From Saprospiraceae bacterium (GTDB taxonomy: Bacteria > Bacteroidota > Bacteroidia > Chitinophagales > Saprospiraceae): a DNA stretch of 23,131 bases. A model generated the notes under the pieces. That model searched no databases. It was not told the DNA's origin and was given only the letters and a program-made list of their open reading frames with translations. This document shows positions 1-10,322 of this stretch, in pieces. The DNA is taken from NCBI GenBank assembly GCA_016719855.1, contig JADJYH010000071.1, positions 1-23,131 on the forward strand, written 5' to 3'. The position numbers were made by a program, and so were the translations under genes. Within the stretch, counting starts at the first letter, position 1, and the number at the start of each line of letters is the position of its first letter.

Positions 1-180
1 TACTCCTCCGAAATCTCCATTGCTGGGCAAAGGTTTTGATGAGTTGAACGGAGGCGCACGGAGGGCGTTCCAACGCTTCGTTGTTTCGGAGGTAGTGGCT
101 GCACTCAGAATCAAAGGGAACATTACAGCTAATTCTGAATCTTGTTTGTATTTGCCGTATTTTGTACCAAAACTTGGGCC

Positions 181-992
181 ATGCAGTTCGTAGATGTAAA
201 AACGACATCGCTTTTCGGAAGATTTTTGGCAACGAAAACAAGAAAAATCATCCTATTTCTTTCCTCAACGCTGTGATGAAGTTGAAGGGCAAGGATGCCA
301 TCGAGGACGTGAAATCCTCCTTCTACCAACTGCCTATCATCAAGAACCTAAAAGCGTCCATCATTGATGTGAAGGCGAGGGACAAGAAGGGCAAGACCTA
401 CATCATCGAGATGCAGGTAGCCGAGCCGGACGGTTTGGACAAGCGGTTGCTTTACTATGCCAGCAAGGACTATTCGCAACAAATCGAAAGCGGCGAATAC
501 TACCGAACTCAAGCCCGTAATTTTCATTGGGATTTTTGACTTCAAGTTTGCGGAGGTAAAATACCGCTCGCACCATGCTGTTTGCGACGTTGAAGACGGT
601 GAGCGCATCATAAAGGACATGGATTTCTATTTCATTGAACTACCAAAGTTTACGAAACCATTGGAAGAACTTGTTGAAGTTACGGACAAGTGGATTTTCT
701 TCATCAAAGAGGCTGAAAACTTAGAGGTCGTTCCGGCAAATGTGGACGATGAAGGGCTGAAAGCAGCGTACCAAGATGCCAACAAACATTCTTGGACAAA
801 GGAAGAATTGGAAGCTTACGACTATGCAGCAATGCGAGAGCAAGATGAAAGGGGTAAATTGGTTCATGCCGAAAACAAAGGCAAAAAGAACGTGAAATCG
901 AAATAGCAGAGAAATGAAAAAGGAAAACGAACCGATTGAAAAAATAATAAAATATACAGGCCGTTGACAGGGATGAAATCAATGAAATATGA
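181..992 (+). pseudogene. Rpn family recombination-promoting nuclease / PD-(D/E)XK transposase, frameshifted
   Basis: Three reading frames join into one protein of the Rpn/PDDEXK_2 family. It begins MQFVDVK at 181, continues NDIAFRKIFGNENKK, and carries the nuclease core with an Asp in IIDVKA followed by IIEMQ, the E-x-Q form of the PD-(D/E)XK motif. After about 505 it continues in another frame as LKPVIFIGIFDFKF, and it ends near 990 with EPIEKIIKYTG and then VDRDEINEI. The first break is at an A-run at about 198-202, where one A is missing. Further breaks lie at about 504, 865-900 and 960. In this family the nuclease is a mobile-element-like protein that promotes recombination. It could be a decayed element or an intact gene with sequence errors; the conserved C-terminus across frames favours errors. 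No terminal repeats were seen. Confidence 0.8.
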
Positions 993-1396
993 AATAGCCG
1001 AACAAAAACACTGCCGCCAATCGCCCGAAAAGTCCAACCCGCAAAGCCAACGCACGGCGGCACGGCGTCCATGCTCAACGTTCTCCCAAGTTGAAAAATG
1101 CAACGGCGAGCGGTAAGCCAAAGCTTGAACCATGCCCAGTAATTGAGAGACAACACCGGCTGCTTGAAAAACCAGCAAACATTGCACCTTTCATCAACCC
1201 CCTGCCTCCCTTCCCATTAACTGATAATTCCGAAGAAATCCTAAATCACATCCCATAAAAACGGAGAATCCTTGTGCAAACTGAACAAAACCGCACTCCA
1301 TCAACTATTCACCAATAAGCGCTGCCATTGCCCTGGCCAACCGCTTGCGATTGATGGACATGGAGTACCAGCGTTTTTGACCAAAATTCATCTGCA
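993..1396. other. Intergenic region, no gene recognised
   Basis: About 400 bases between the Rpn-like gene and the repeat-M23 gene. Overlapping minus-strand open frames cross it but run on into the known gene and resemble no protein I recognise. The part from about 1010 to 1180 is GC-rich and looks like a non-coding intergenic repeat, but I see no second copy in the window. No convincing promoter or terminator was found. Confidence 0.5.
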
Positions 1397-3133
1397 ATGA
1401 AAAACAAAATTCACCAACTGGCCCGTGGCAGCGGCATCCTCCTCCTCTCCCTTCAATCCACCGCACAAGAACTCTACGTCGGCGTCTGGCAAGAAGCCAA
1501 TGACGGCCACTTCCTCTGGTCGGGCGTCGAATGGGACAATTTCGAAGCAAAATGGAAGGACCTGGCGAAGCAAAACCTTCGCCTCGAAGACATTGAGACT
1601 TACGTGGAAGGCGGCAAGCGCAAGTACACGGGCGTCTGGCGCTCCGGCTCCGATGGCCACTACCTCTGGGCCGGTGTGGAATGGGACAATTTTGAGGCAA
1701 ATGGAAGGAACTGTCAAAGCAAAACCTCCGCCTCATTGACCTCGAAACTTACGTGGAAGGTGGCAAGCGCAAGTACACGGGCGTTTGGCGGGAAGGCAAG
1801 GATGGCTACTACCTGTGGGTCGGGCAGGAATGGGCCAGTTTTGAGGCAAAATGGAAGGAACTGGCGAAGCAAAACCTCCGCCTCATTGACATCGAAACCT
1901 ACATGGACGGCAACAAGCGCAAATACGCTGGCGTCTGGCGGGAAGGCAAGGATGGCCACTACCTCTGGGCTGGCGTGGAATGGGCCAATTTTGAAGCCAA
2001 GTGGCAGGAATTGGCGAAGCAAAACCTCCGCCTCATTGACATCGAAACCTACGAGGAAGGCGGCAAGCGCAAATACACGGGCGTCTGGCGGGAAGGTTCG
2101 GGCGGCTACTACCTCTGGGCCGGGGTGATTGGGAAAACTTCACTTCAAATGAATGAATGTGCCCAAAACAAACTCCGCCTCGTTGACCTCGAAACCTACG
2201 AAAGCTCCTGCGAAAAGAAATGCCTGAACACGGCGCTCATGCCCGACAACCCCGAAACCTCCAGTCGGGACGGCTACAATTACCATATCCTCGGCTCCAA
2301 CCTCCACTGCGAGGGGGCGTCGAGCACCTGCGCCAGCAACACCGACGACGTGGTGTATCGCTGGCCCAACGTGAAATATGGTGATACCTACTACCTGCGA
2401 CTCTCGTCCATCTACGACGCCAACGACAAAATTTTCACGCTGCCCTTCAAGGACAAGGTCGGCGACATGAGCAAGAACGGCTGGCGATACAGCTCGGGGG
2501 ATTGGCACCATGCCCTCGACTATTCCCGCAAAGACGGCAAAACCTTCGAGGTTTGCGCAGCAGCGCCGGGCAAGGTCGTGCATTTTGGCGGACAACTGGT
2601 CGGGCGGCACGATGGTTGTCAGCCACGACGTGGGCAGGCAAAAAGACGTGTACCGCACCATCTACATGCACCTTCGCAACGGGGCGGACAACGACTGCGA
2701 ATCGGCCTGGACAAAAACGGTCCCCGGACTGAACGCCGAGCAGAAGCCCGTTTACAAGGACTACCTTGCCGACACGGGTTGCCCGGAGAAGAAGTCCGAC
2801 CGCTCGCCGGATGAGCCGCAGTGGGGCACCAATTCCCAGAAAATTGTCACGAGCTTGATTGGCAAAACCGTGAAAGCGGGCGACGTGCTCGGCTGGGCGG
2901 GCGATACAGGTCCGGGCGGTTGCGGTTGCATGAAGGGCGGCGATGGGCCGAACACGCACCTCCACATTTTCTTCGCACACCGTGACCCCAGCGATAATTT
3001 GTGGTATTTCTTCGACCCCTACGGCATTTACGGTACGCCGGACTGCTACCCATCAACAGTGGATGGGGCGATTAATACGGCCTGTTCCCGGTATCCAGTT
3101 TCGTGGAAGGGCGCCAAGCCGTCGAAACCGTGA
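1397..3133 (+). CDS. Secreted M23 metallopeptidase with five N-terminal BTRD1-like repeats (frameshifted)
   Basis: The reconstructed protein has about 579 residues. A short hydrophobic leader with GILLLS, ending near the STAQ residues, suggests export. Residues of about 28-277 are five 50-residue repeats with the pattern GVWREGKDGHYLWAG, WxxFEAKWKELAKQNLRL and DIETYxEGGKRKY, which I match to bacterial tandem repeat domain 1. The C-terminal part is an M23 (LytM) peptidase: HHALD at 2506-2520 gives the HxxxD zinc motif, and HLH at 2957-2965 gives HxH. Blocks such as AAAPGKVVHFG and GKTVKAGDVLGWAGD lie between them and fit the family. M23 enzymes cleave glycine-containing peptide links in peptidoglycan, so a cell-wall or secreted lytic role is inferred. 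Breaks lie at about 1697 (AAAA to AAA), about 2588, and a compensating pair inside repeat 5 at about 2119-2153. Confidence 0.82.
1478..2226 (+). repeat. Five tandem 150-bp (50-residue) protein repeats, BTRD1-like
   Basis: Units start at 1478, 1628, 1777, 1927 and 2077. The spacing is exactly 150 bases except between units 2 and 3, where it is 149 because one A is lost at about 1697. Units 2-4 are nearly identical at the protein level; unit 1 and unit 5 diverge. Unit 5 ends with a Cys-containing variant (SSCEKKC) that leads into the peptidase part. High DNA similarity between units makes this stretch prone to recombination and to assembly collapse. Confidence 0.9.
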
Positions 3134-3151
3134 GGTCATAATTTTCCAAAA

Positions 3152-3183
3152 AAGTGGCAGTGAGTTGTTTCTCGCTGCCACTT
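3152..3183 (+). terminator. Hairpin after the M23 gene
   Basis: A 13-base stem (AAGTGGCAGTGAG pairing with CTCGCTGCCACTT, one G-T pair) with a 6-base loop lies about 20 bases after the M23 stop codon. It has no T-run on the plus strand, but the preceding A-run would give a T-run on the minus strand. It probably ends the M23 transcript. Confidence 0.6.
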
Positions 3184-3211
3184 GTGAGTGAGGGAGGTTG
3201 AAATGTCGGCG

Positions 3212-3448
3212 TGACTCAAAAGTCTAATGTCGTCACTGGGTTCTCAAACCCACGAAGTGGTTGGTTGAATAGCCCCGGTGATCCGGGGAAGCAAGGCCAT
3301 AAAAACCCCGAAGGTTGTTGCAACGAGTTATCGCATTCAACTCCTTTGGGGTTTCTTCCGCATCACATGCTCCAAATCCCACATTTCATGCGGGGCTATT
3401 CCTGTTCGACCCCCGGGGTCTTAAGTTGACGACATTGACTCAAAGTCA
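3212..3448. repeat. Nested palindromic intergenic element (MITE-like)
   Basis: The ends are inverted: TGACTCAAAAGTC plus AATGTCGTCA on the left, and TGACGACATT plus GACTCAAAGTCA on the right. Inside lie a second inverted pair (GAATAGCCCC near 3269 and GGGGCTATTC near 3394) and a third (AACCCCGAAGG near 3304 and CCTTTGGGGTT near 3342). No coding sequence was recognised. The GAATAGCCCCG start of the second pair also occurs near 15797, in another intergenic region. Confidence 0.65.
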
Positions 3449-3566
3449 CACCGACACTACCCTACTTGAGGTCAAGCTTTCCAAAATTGCACATCAAAAA
3501 TATACTCGCCCAATTTTTGTTTCATTGATAACCAATTCCAAATTGATTCAAATAATACAAAAAAGG

Positions 3567-4155
3567 ATGAAAAATACTAACGGGTTTTATTTTCTGGATA
3601 TTGATGACCTCGATTGTATTTGTTGACCTGCACGCCCAAGATTCTAGGTTCAATGCAGGCATTGTTGTAGGCGTTAATTTCTCCGAACTGGAAGGTGACG
3701 AAATTACCGTTATTATGGCCCCTAAATACTGGTTGATGGGCACTTTCAGGATGTCAAAGCATTCACAATTGGGCATGGAATTGCTCTTTAGCCAAAATGG
3801 TGATACATTTTGCCCGAATATTACCCTCAATTGGGTATGGAAAGTATGGCTGAACCATATCGAAATTCCTGTACATATTGACTGGCTGATCGGCGTGTTT
3901 CAACGGGATAATTTTTATGATTGGAACTTAAACTTGGGCGTTGCATATACTAGGTTGATTGGGTTTCATGCAGAAGATATTGACAAAACGGATGTCACCG
4001 ACCAGGTAACTTATAAAAATAAAGTAGCCTACCTGCTTCAGCCCGGAACGACTTACCATTTCACAAAATCGGGCTGAACTTAAAACTTCACTACCCATCA
4101 GAATCGAAGGCTTGAGTTGGACACTGTCGGCGAGGCTTGTTTATATGTTTCGTAA
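3567..4155 (+). CDS. PorT-like outer-membrane beta-barrel protein (frameshifted)
   Basis: The start at 3567 follows an AAAAGG ribosome-binding-like sequence. The signal peptide, read across one frameshift at about 3592, is MKNTNG followed by WILMTSIVFVDLHAQ. The mature part alternates short strands: FNAGIVVGVNFSELEGD, then SQLGMELLFSQNGD, then LNHIEIPVHIDWLIG, then LNLGVAYTRLIGF. This is the pattern of PorT/OMP beta-barrel family proteins, which sit in the outer membrane. After 4077 the protein continues in other frames as LNLKLHYP and then IRIEGLSWTLSARLVYMF, a typical last barrel strand ending in an aromatic residue. The exact stop is unresolved; an open frame runs on to 4336. The role within the barrel superfamily cannot be told from sequence. 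Confidence 0.7.
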
Positions 4156-4346
4156 GTCTATCTATCCACATCTAAGCTTCTATTTTGTAATCCCCTCCGT
4201 TGAAGATGGGCGAAGAAGAATTTTAGCCTTTTTTGGTGTCATCTTGAAAAGAAATTGGCCTATCGTTTGGCCGAATTTAAACATGCTGGGCCGAATCGGG
4301 TTATTCCTACGTTCAACCCCAAATAGAACAACTTAAGTGCTGCGCA

Positions 4347-7300
4347 ATGAGTGAAACGGAAAAGGAGAAGGTTGGGCAACGCAAAAAGCCGAGTGTAGCA
4401 CGCAGGCTGCTTCGGGTATTGTTGAAGACCTTGCTGGCGGTTGTTTTGCTGTTTGTTGTATTTCTACTTGGTATCAATGTTTACCTAAAATCCAACAAAA
4501 CAAAGGTATTTAGCCACCTTTCCTTCCTGAACGACGGCTCGGTTTCGTTCCAATCGGCAGACATCAGCGTTTTCAGGGACTTCCCTGCGGCCACTATTTC
4601 CCTCAAAAATGTATCGGTGCGGGATGCCCAGTTTGAGCGGCATGACACGCCCATTTTGAAACTCCAAGGGCTGAAAATGGCAGCATCCCTCGGCGAATGG
4701 CGGTCGCAACAAATTGAAATCCAATCGCTTGATTTGAAGGACGGGAGCATCGCTTTTTTCAGGGACGAGAACGGGTACAGCAATTTGAAAAGCTTTCTTT
4801 CGGAGAAAACAGACGATGGGGAAACCCGTAAATCCAGCTTTTTGAAGGTGCTGACGGACAACGTGAGTATCAGTTTTTCGAACGTAAAATTTGAGTACAC
4901 GGACGCCATTAAAACAACCAGCATTCATGCAAAGTTGGAGGAACTGACTGCTAAACTACACAGAAAAGAAAGTGGCCTGACTGCGGAAGTAGATATGTCA
5001 TTGTTTGTGGAGGAATTGGCTTTTAAAAAAGCGAACGGGTCTTTTATTGCCAATAGCAAATTGGCTGGGAAACTGAATATGGGCGTGGAAGATGGCAATA
5101 TTAATTTTGAGCCTTTTCCATTGTCCATTGATGAGCAAGAATTTATTTTTGGCGGGAATTATGACACCCGAAAAAAGCGATTGACAAAGCTGACTTTAGA
5201 AAATGAAAAGACAATATGGAGCCAAGTCGTGCCATTGTTGCCAGTAGATTTGCAAGGAAAGTTGGAGCCATTTTCTGTTGCTGAACCCTTCTATTCCAAG
5301 ACGACTATTTCCAGTTATTTTAAGCCTGATGAGCCAGTTTTGGTCAACATAGATTTCCGAATGGAGGAAGAAAACGAAGTGAAGGCCAAAGGCTTTTTGT
5401 TTGATCAAGTCACGTTGAACGGGCGGTTCACGAATCGCCTATATGATGACAAGCGAGCAGAAAAGGAGGATGGCAAGAACTTGAGGATTGCACTGAAAAA
5501 AGTAAATACCGTGTACGACGATTTCATTGTCCAAGCGCCATCTGCCTTGATAACAACAACACCAAAAGGTGGAGCAAGATTGAAAACAACCGTCAATATA
5601 AACGGCAAGCCAGCCAGTATAAGCAAGTTCCTGAAAAACGATAAGTTCTTTTTTAAACGGGGAAGTTTGACTTGGTGGCCAGCGTGGACGGCCCACTTGG
5701 TGATAAACAAGGACTAATCATTAATAGTGAAGCTGATTTGGTATTAAAACATTTTCGGCAGTATATAAACCTTCCAATACAAGTTTCCCATTTGCACATT
5801 TAAAACTCCACAAAAAGCAAGGGCGATGCTAATTTTTCCATTGTCAGCAGTACCCTCGAAAATGGACACGATTTCTTGATTGATGGAGGGGTGACAAACA
5901 TGAAAGCACTACTTTTGCCATAGCAGGGCGCTCCACCAGTGAGGTCAATTTTGTCGCCGAGAAATTAAGCTGGACGGACTTTGTCAACCTTTTTGGCGAA
6001 AACGGCTATTTGGATGATGGCAATCCCAAAAATGACCTTCAAAAAAAACGCTCCATGAAAGAAACGATTCGGGGCATCCAATTCAATTTCCAGCCTCGGA
6101 TTTCGGTGTCGGTTGATACGCTGGAATATTTTGATTTAATGGAGCTTCGCAAGTTTAAGACCGGGGTTCACTTTGAAAACGAACAAGCTTTGGTGCTGGA
6201 AAACACCAGTTTTAGATACGAGGAAGGGCAGGTAAATCTTAGGGCAAGGTTTGATGTCAGCAAGGAGGATATCACCCCATTTAATTTTGAATTGCATGCC
6301 AAGAATATAAACCTTGCCAAACTGCTGCCCCCATTAGATTATTTCAAGGTTAAGTTGCTCGCCAATATGGACGCACTGCCCGATAATGTGAGCCTGGATA
6401 TAAAGCACAAGGGAATTCTGGACGACCAAAATGGATTAATACCCAGCACGTCCTCTGGGAAATTATTTTTCAAGTGGACAAAGGCAAAACCCTGTTAGGA
6501 AAAGTATATTATGAACCTGCTGAGTACAGCCATTTAATGAATTCGCAGGATTTACAGCACGGTAATTCAGTAAAAACCAGAATACTGCTGGACGGCGACC
6601 CCGCCCTTTTTAACCAGTTTTTCAAAACAGATAGGTTCTTTTTCAGCAAAGGCCAATTCTCCGCACAATTGCAATATGAGGGCAATGTCCGTGATTTTGA
6701 GGAACTGCTGAACAATGGTGACGCTACTTTCAACTTACAAAATAGCGAGGTTTACTATAAACAGGCTGATGTTAGTTTTCCCATTACAGAAATAAACCTT
6801 GCCCTGCATGAGGACAATGCGGATTTTTACGCTTTCATGAACAAGGATTCTATCCATCAAAAGATTCAGTTGACAGGGAATATTCAAAACCTTAGCGAAT
6901 TAGTCGTGGGAAAAACCGGTAAAGACGTAAAAGCGGTTGTTGATATCACTTCCACCAAGATTAGATGGTCCCAGTTTCTCAAGATATTTTATCCAGCAAA
7001 TGCTGACAGGCCAGACAAAAAAAGCCCTCGCTTTAAAGGAAACAACAAAAGGAATATTGACTGCTTTTAACCCGGATATTTGCATGTACTTGGATACGTT
7101 TATCTATTCTGACAAATTGACGTTATACGATGTTCAAACAGGCATTACTTTGAAGGATTCAGCGACAATGGTCTTGGACAAAACCGGCTTTCGGTTCCAT
7201 GATGGCAGCGTCAGTTTTCAAGGTAGCGTGGATTTGGGGCAAATACAATCCACGCCTTTACGGGCCAGTTTCAAACGGACAAACTGAATGTGGCATTGTT

Positions 7301-7915
7301 GCTGGAAAGCCTTGATTACCTCGATATTCCTGCTTTCAAAGACATCAAAAACTGTCCGGCCAAGCCACCCTGAACCTTGAATTATCTGGCGCAATTGTCC
7401 AGGGTGGCAAAGGGCTTGTCTCGGAAGAAAACCGTGGCCAACTTGATTTCGAATTGAGCAATATCGTGATCAAAGGTTTTGCACCACTGGATAAATTGGC
7501 TGCCAAAATCCGAATGAAAAAACGCTTTGAACAACTCCGCTTTGCGCCGCTAGAAAACCACTTGAGCATAAAAGGAAAAGACATTGACATACCCCTGATG
7601 GAGATACAATCCAATGCCATCAATATGTTCATAGAAGGTACCTATAGTTACGGCGACAACACCAATATATGGATATCTATACCATTGGACAATTTGAATA
7701 CTCCCGATGGCTCGGTCATACCTCCTAAAAGGGGCTATGCAGCTACCAAGCGCAAAATATACGTCGAATTCACAGCCGATAAAAATGGCGAAAACACATT
7801 AAAGTTCCGCTTCCGCAAAAAGCAGTTTTATAAACAACGGGGAATGCCCAAGCAATATAGAGCCGACCTTAAAATGTATCGCAACATGAGGAAAGAGCAA
7901 AAGAAGGGGCATTGA
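4347..7915 (+). CDS. AsmA-like inner-membrane-anchored protein, about 1190 residues (at least eight frameshifts)
   Basis: The N-terminus is basic and is followed by one membrane segment (about residues 20-48, LLKTLLAVVLLFVVFLLG). The rest is a long, beta-rich repetitive chain with the signatures of AsmA/TamB-like proteins: FPAATISLKNVSVRDA near the start, then repeated blocks ending in DRFFFSKGQFSAQLQYEG-like phrases. The family is thought to bridge the periplasm and move phospholipids or assist outer-membrane biogenesis. Five open pieces (4347-5717, 6010-6498, 6474-7070, 6937-7287, 7454-7915) and the stretches between them join into one sequence. Breaks are at about 5662, 5750, 5822, 5899, 6462, 7020 (A-run), 7260 and 7350 (A-run), each a single base. 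No in-frame nonsense change is needed, so the underlying gene is probably intact. The start ATG at 4347 is the first in frame. Confidence 0.78.
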
Positions 7916-7983
7916 TGCAGGCAGCCGTAAATCTGGCAACCGTGCCATATCTTGGCCAAGCTAAACTAACGCCAGAAGTATAA

Positions 7984-8325
7984 CTAAAGTCCCCTCCGCA
8001 CCTTTTTCGGCAGCTTCGCTTTCACCTCCTCATACGCTTGCCGTAGTAACTGTTCCCACTCGACAATGGTCAATGCCTCGAAGTCGGCCACCTGCACCCA
8101 TTTGAACTTGACCCCGCCATAGGGTGCTGGCGTGATGCCGGGGCGGTCGCACAGCTCATCGAACTGATCGTCAGAGACTTTGAAATTGACGTTGCAAAGG
8201 TCGGGCAGGCGGCTGGAGCAAAAAGGCTTGCCCACCACCATGAAGCAAAGCTGGTCGCCGTACTTGATGCCCTCAGTGGTGCTGGGCAAGGAGAGGCAAA
8301 GTTGACGGAGTTGTTCAATGTCCAT
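7984..8325 (-). CDS. MmcQ/YjbR family protein
   Basis: An open 113-residue frame with no frameshift. It starts MDIEQLRQLCLSLPSTTEG, followed by KYGDQLCFMVVGKPFC, NVNFKVSDDQFDELCDRPGI and PAPYGGVKFKWVQV, and ends EWEQLLRQAYEEVKAKLPKK. This order and length match the MmcQ/YjbR family (a small double-wing DNA-binding-like fold, COG2315 type). The molecular role is not established. It converges with the AsmA-like gene; 68 bases separate the stops, with no clear terminator. It sits alone on the minus strand here. Confidence 0.9.
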   Translation of the reverse strand: MDIEQLRQLCLSLPSTTEGIKYGDQLCFMVVGKPFCSSRLPDLCNVNFKVSDDQFDELCDRPGITPAPYGGVKFKWVQVADFEALTIVEWEQLLRQAYEEVKAKLPKKVRRGL

Positions 8326-8406
8326 CCAGAGATTGAAATTGGAAATTCGTGGTTGGTATCAGCGGGGTTGAAGTAAAAGGAAACGTAAATATACTTCGCA
8401 CTTGTA

Positions 8407-8542
8407 GGTTTTGTGCAAATGAGTTAAAGCTTAGCGCATTTGCCCCCTCCACGCCGTCCCGAATGGCGGGACAGGCTCTTCGGCAGCTCGTCGGGGAGGG
8501 GCTTTTGGGGGCTTCGCCCCAAACCCCTATTTGCACCAAACC
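8407..8542. repeat. MITE-like element with 14-bp terminal inverted repeats
   Basis: The left end GGTTTTGTGCAAAT (8407-8420) and right end ATTTGCACCAAACC (8529-8542) are inverted repeats matching at 13 of 14 positions. The interior is GC-rich with small hairpins (GTCCCG/CGGGAC near 8456, TTTGGGG/CCCCAAA near 8508). A related GC-rich block occurs near 16285-16390 in the opposite orientation. No gene lies in 8326-8762 apart from this element. Confidence 0.6.
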
Positions 8543-8762
8543 AAACGGAGCGAATCCCACCGCTTTTCCACCTCCAGGTTTTTAAAGTTTTTTTTCTGGG
8601 CAGATAATCCAAACACCCGACCACTTCGTAATCAATTGTAGCCCCAATCACGGTTAAACAACCAGATGGCGACAAATTTGAAACCCTTTGCGACGAAATT
8701 GATAACCCTTCAGGTGCAATTAGGCCCATATTTGCAGCATCGGTTTGAACTTGAATCATCAA

Positions 8763-10210
8763 ATGAAAAAGTTTTTCACCATCCTTCTTTTTTCAATCAC
8801 TTGCCTCGTCGTGTTGCCTGCGCAAAGCAGTTTTGACCTCAGTTCGACACGATTTCCATTCCGGGTCTGCCGGGGCTGCACTCCTTCGCCGCAGCGCAGC
8901 ACGATGGGCGGTGGTCGCTGATTGGGGGGCGCAAGGACGGCCTACACCCAAAGAACGGCGGCTTCCAAACGGCTAGCGCCAACCAGTCCATCTACGTGGT
9001 GGAGCCGCTCTCCGGGCAGGTCTGGCAAAAGCCGTTGGCCGAGCTGCCAGACACGCTTGCCGAGCAGTTGCGCAGCACCAACATGGAATTTTTTCAGCAG
9101 GGCGAAACGCTTTGTTTCATCGGTGGCTACGGGCGCAGCGAGACGCTCCAAGACCACACCACCTACCCGTATTTAACGCTGATAAATGTGCCCACCGTGA
9201 TGGACGCCGTGGTGAATGGCGACTCGCTAGCGGCTCATTTTCGACAAGTTAGAGACACCTTCTTTGCCGTCACGGGTGGGCAATTGCAATTGTTGGCGGA
9301 CACGTTTTACCTCGTTGGCGGCCACCGATTCGAAGGGCTTTACAGCGCCAATGCGGGCAGCAGCAATGTCCAAGTTTACACCAACGCCATCCGCAAGTTT
9401 ACGTTGCAGCACGACAGTGCTGGCTGGCATGTTGACCACAAAAGCCAAGTGGTGGACGAGCTGAACCTGCACCGGCGGGACTACAACCTCGTGCCACAAA
9501 TCTTTGAAAATGGTGAAAGCGGCATTAGCGCCTTTTCAGGTGTTTTCCAGCCGGGACTGGCGCTTTTGCCCTTCCTGAATGCCGTGGAAATCGGCCAAGC
9601 GGCCATGCCCCGGTCAACGGTTTCAGCCAGTTTTGGCCAACTACCACTGCGCCAAGTTGCCGCTTTTTTCCGCTTCGCAAAACGGGATGCACACCCCTGT
9701 TTTCGGTGGCATGAGCCAGTATTACCTGAACGCCAGCGACAGCCTCATCAAGGACAACCGGGTGCCCTTCGTCAAGACTGCCAGCCGGGTCACCCGCCTG
9801 TCCGATGGCAGCTACGAGGAGGTGGCCTTTGACGCCGAACTGCCTTTTTACACGGGCACGGGCGCTGAGTTTCTCCTTGCCGAAGGCTTGCCGACCCTGG
9901 CCAGTGGCATCGTGGACTACGACGCCCTGCCCGATGGCGAGACCCTGCTCGGCTACATCGTCGGTGGCATCGTCACGCCGGACGGGCAGCCCAACCCGTT
10001 CGTGGGCAACCTCACTGGGCTAACCTGCAATGCACTTTACAGAACGCACAGGGAAAAATCTTGCGACAACTGGTTTTGGAAAAACAGGCAATGGGCGAGT
10101 GCAAGTTTAGCCTGTCGGCAAATGGGTTGGACAGCGGCATTTACTGGCTGACGGTGAACTTGGACGGTGTTTATATGGAGACAAAAGCCATTTTAAAACA
10201 AGGGTTATAA
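8763..10210 (+). CDS. Secreted Kelch-like beta-propeller protein with T9SS C-terminal domain (frameshifted)
   Basis: The signal peptide MKKFFTILLFSITCLVVLP ends with AQS. The body carries Kelch-like blades, with LPGLHSFAAAQHDGRWSLIGG, then FIGGYGRSE, then FYLVGGHRFEGLY. After about 9640 it reads GMHTPVFGGMSQYYLN and LPFYTGTGAEFLLAEG. The tail, in a third frame, is a type IX secretion sorting domain: LQNAQGKILRQLVLEKQ, then LSANGLDSGIYWLTVNLDG, then AILKQGL at the stop. Such proteins cross the outer membrane through the T9SS and stay on the surface or are released. Breaks are at about 8848, 9600, 9633 and 10018. It is a neighbour of another T9SS propeller gene 112 bases downstream on the same strand. 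The ligand or substrate is unknown. Confidence 0.78.
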
Positions 10211-10268
10211 ACTCATTAATTGAATAGTTAAATGGCTACAAATAGCTAAACCCCAGCAACCACAACAA

Positions 10269-10301
10269 TTTGACAATCATAACAATTCAACCATAATTTT
10301 C
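10269..10301 (+). promoter_or_regulatory. Possible Bacteroidota promoter before the ScyD/ScyE-like gene
   Basis: TTTG at 10269-10272 and TAATTTTC at 10294-10301 resemble the Bacteroidota primary-sigma consensus TTTG and TAnnTTTG. The spacing is 21 instead of about 19 bases, and one base of the -7 element is off. The start codon is at 10323. Confidence 0.3.
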
Positions 10302-10322
10302 TTTCACCAAAATCATTTTCTA

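Noticed and set aside
1..190. Open frame from the window start reading GKGFDELNGGARRAF
   Set aside because: It overlaps the likely start of the Rpn-like gene, has no start codon in view, and resembles no family I know; it may be the tail of a gene outside the window.
704..1187. Minus-strand open frames at 704-1187
   Set aside because: They overlap the 3' end of the Rpn-like gene, show no recognised domain, and have the look of non-coding GC-rich sequence.
1305..2022. Several long minus-strand open frames opposite the M23 gene
   Set aside because: They are shadows of the 150-bp repeats; their repeated phrases follow the antisense of the coding repeats and match no family.
4160..4336. Open frames after the PorT-like barrel, one ending HAGPNRVIPTFNPK
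   Set aside because: Not recognised, no start or family; it may be a barrel tail garbled by indels, but I could not tell.
4347..7915. Programmed frameshifting in the AsmA-like gene
   Set aside because: Eight or more shifts in both directions without a conserved slippery signal and in many other genes make a programme implausible.
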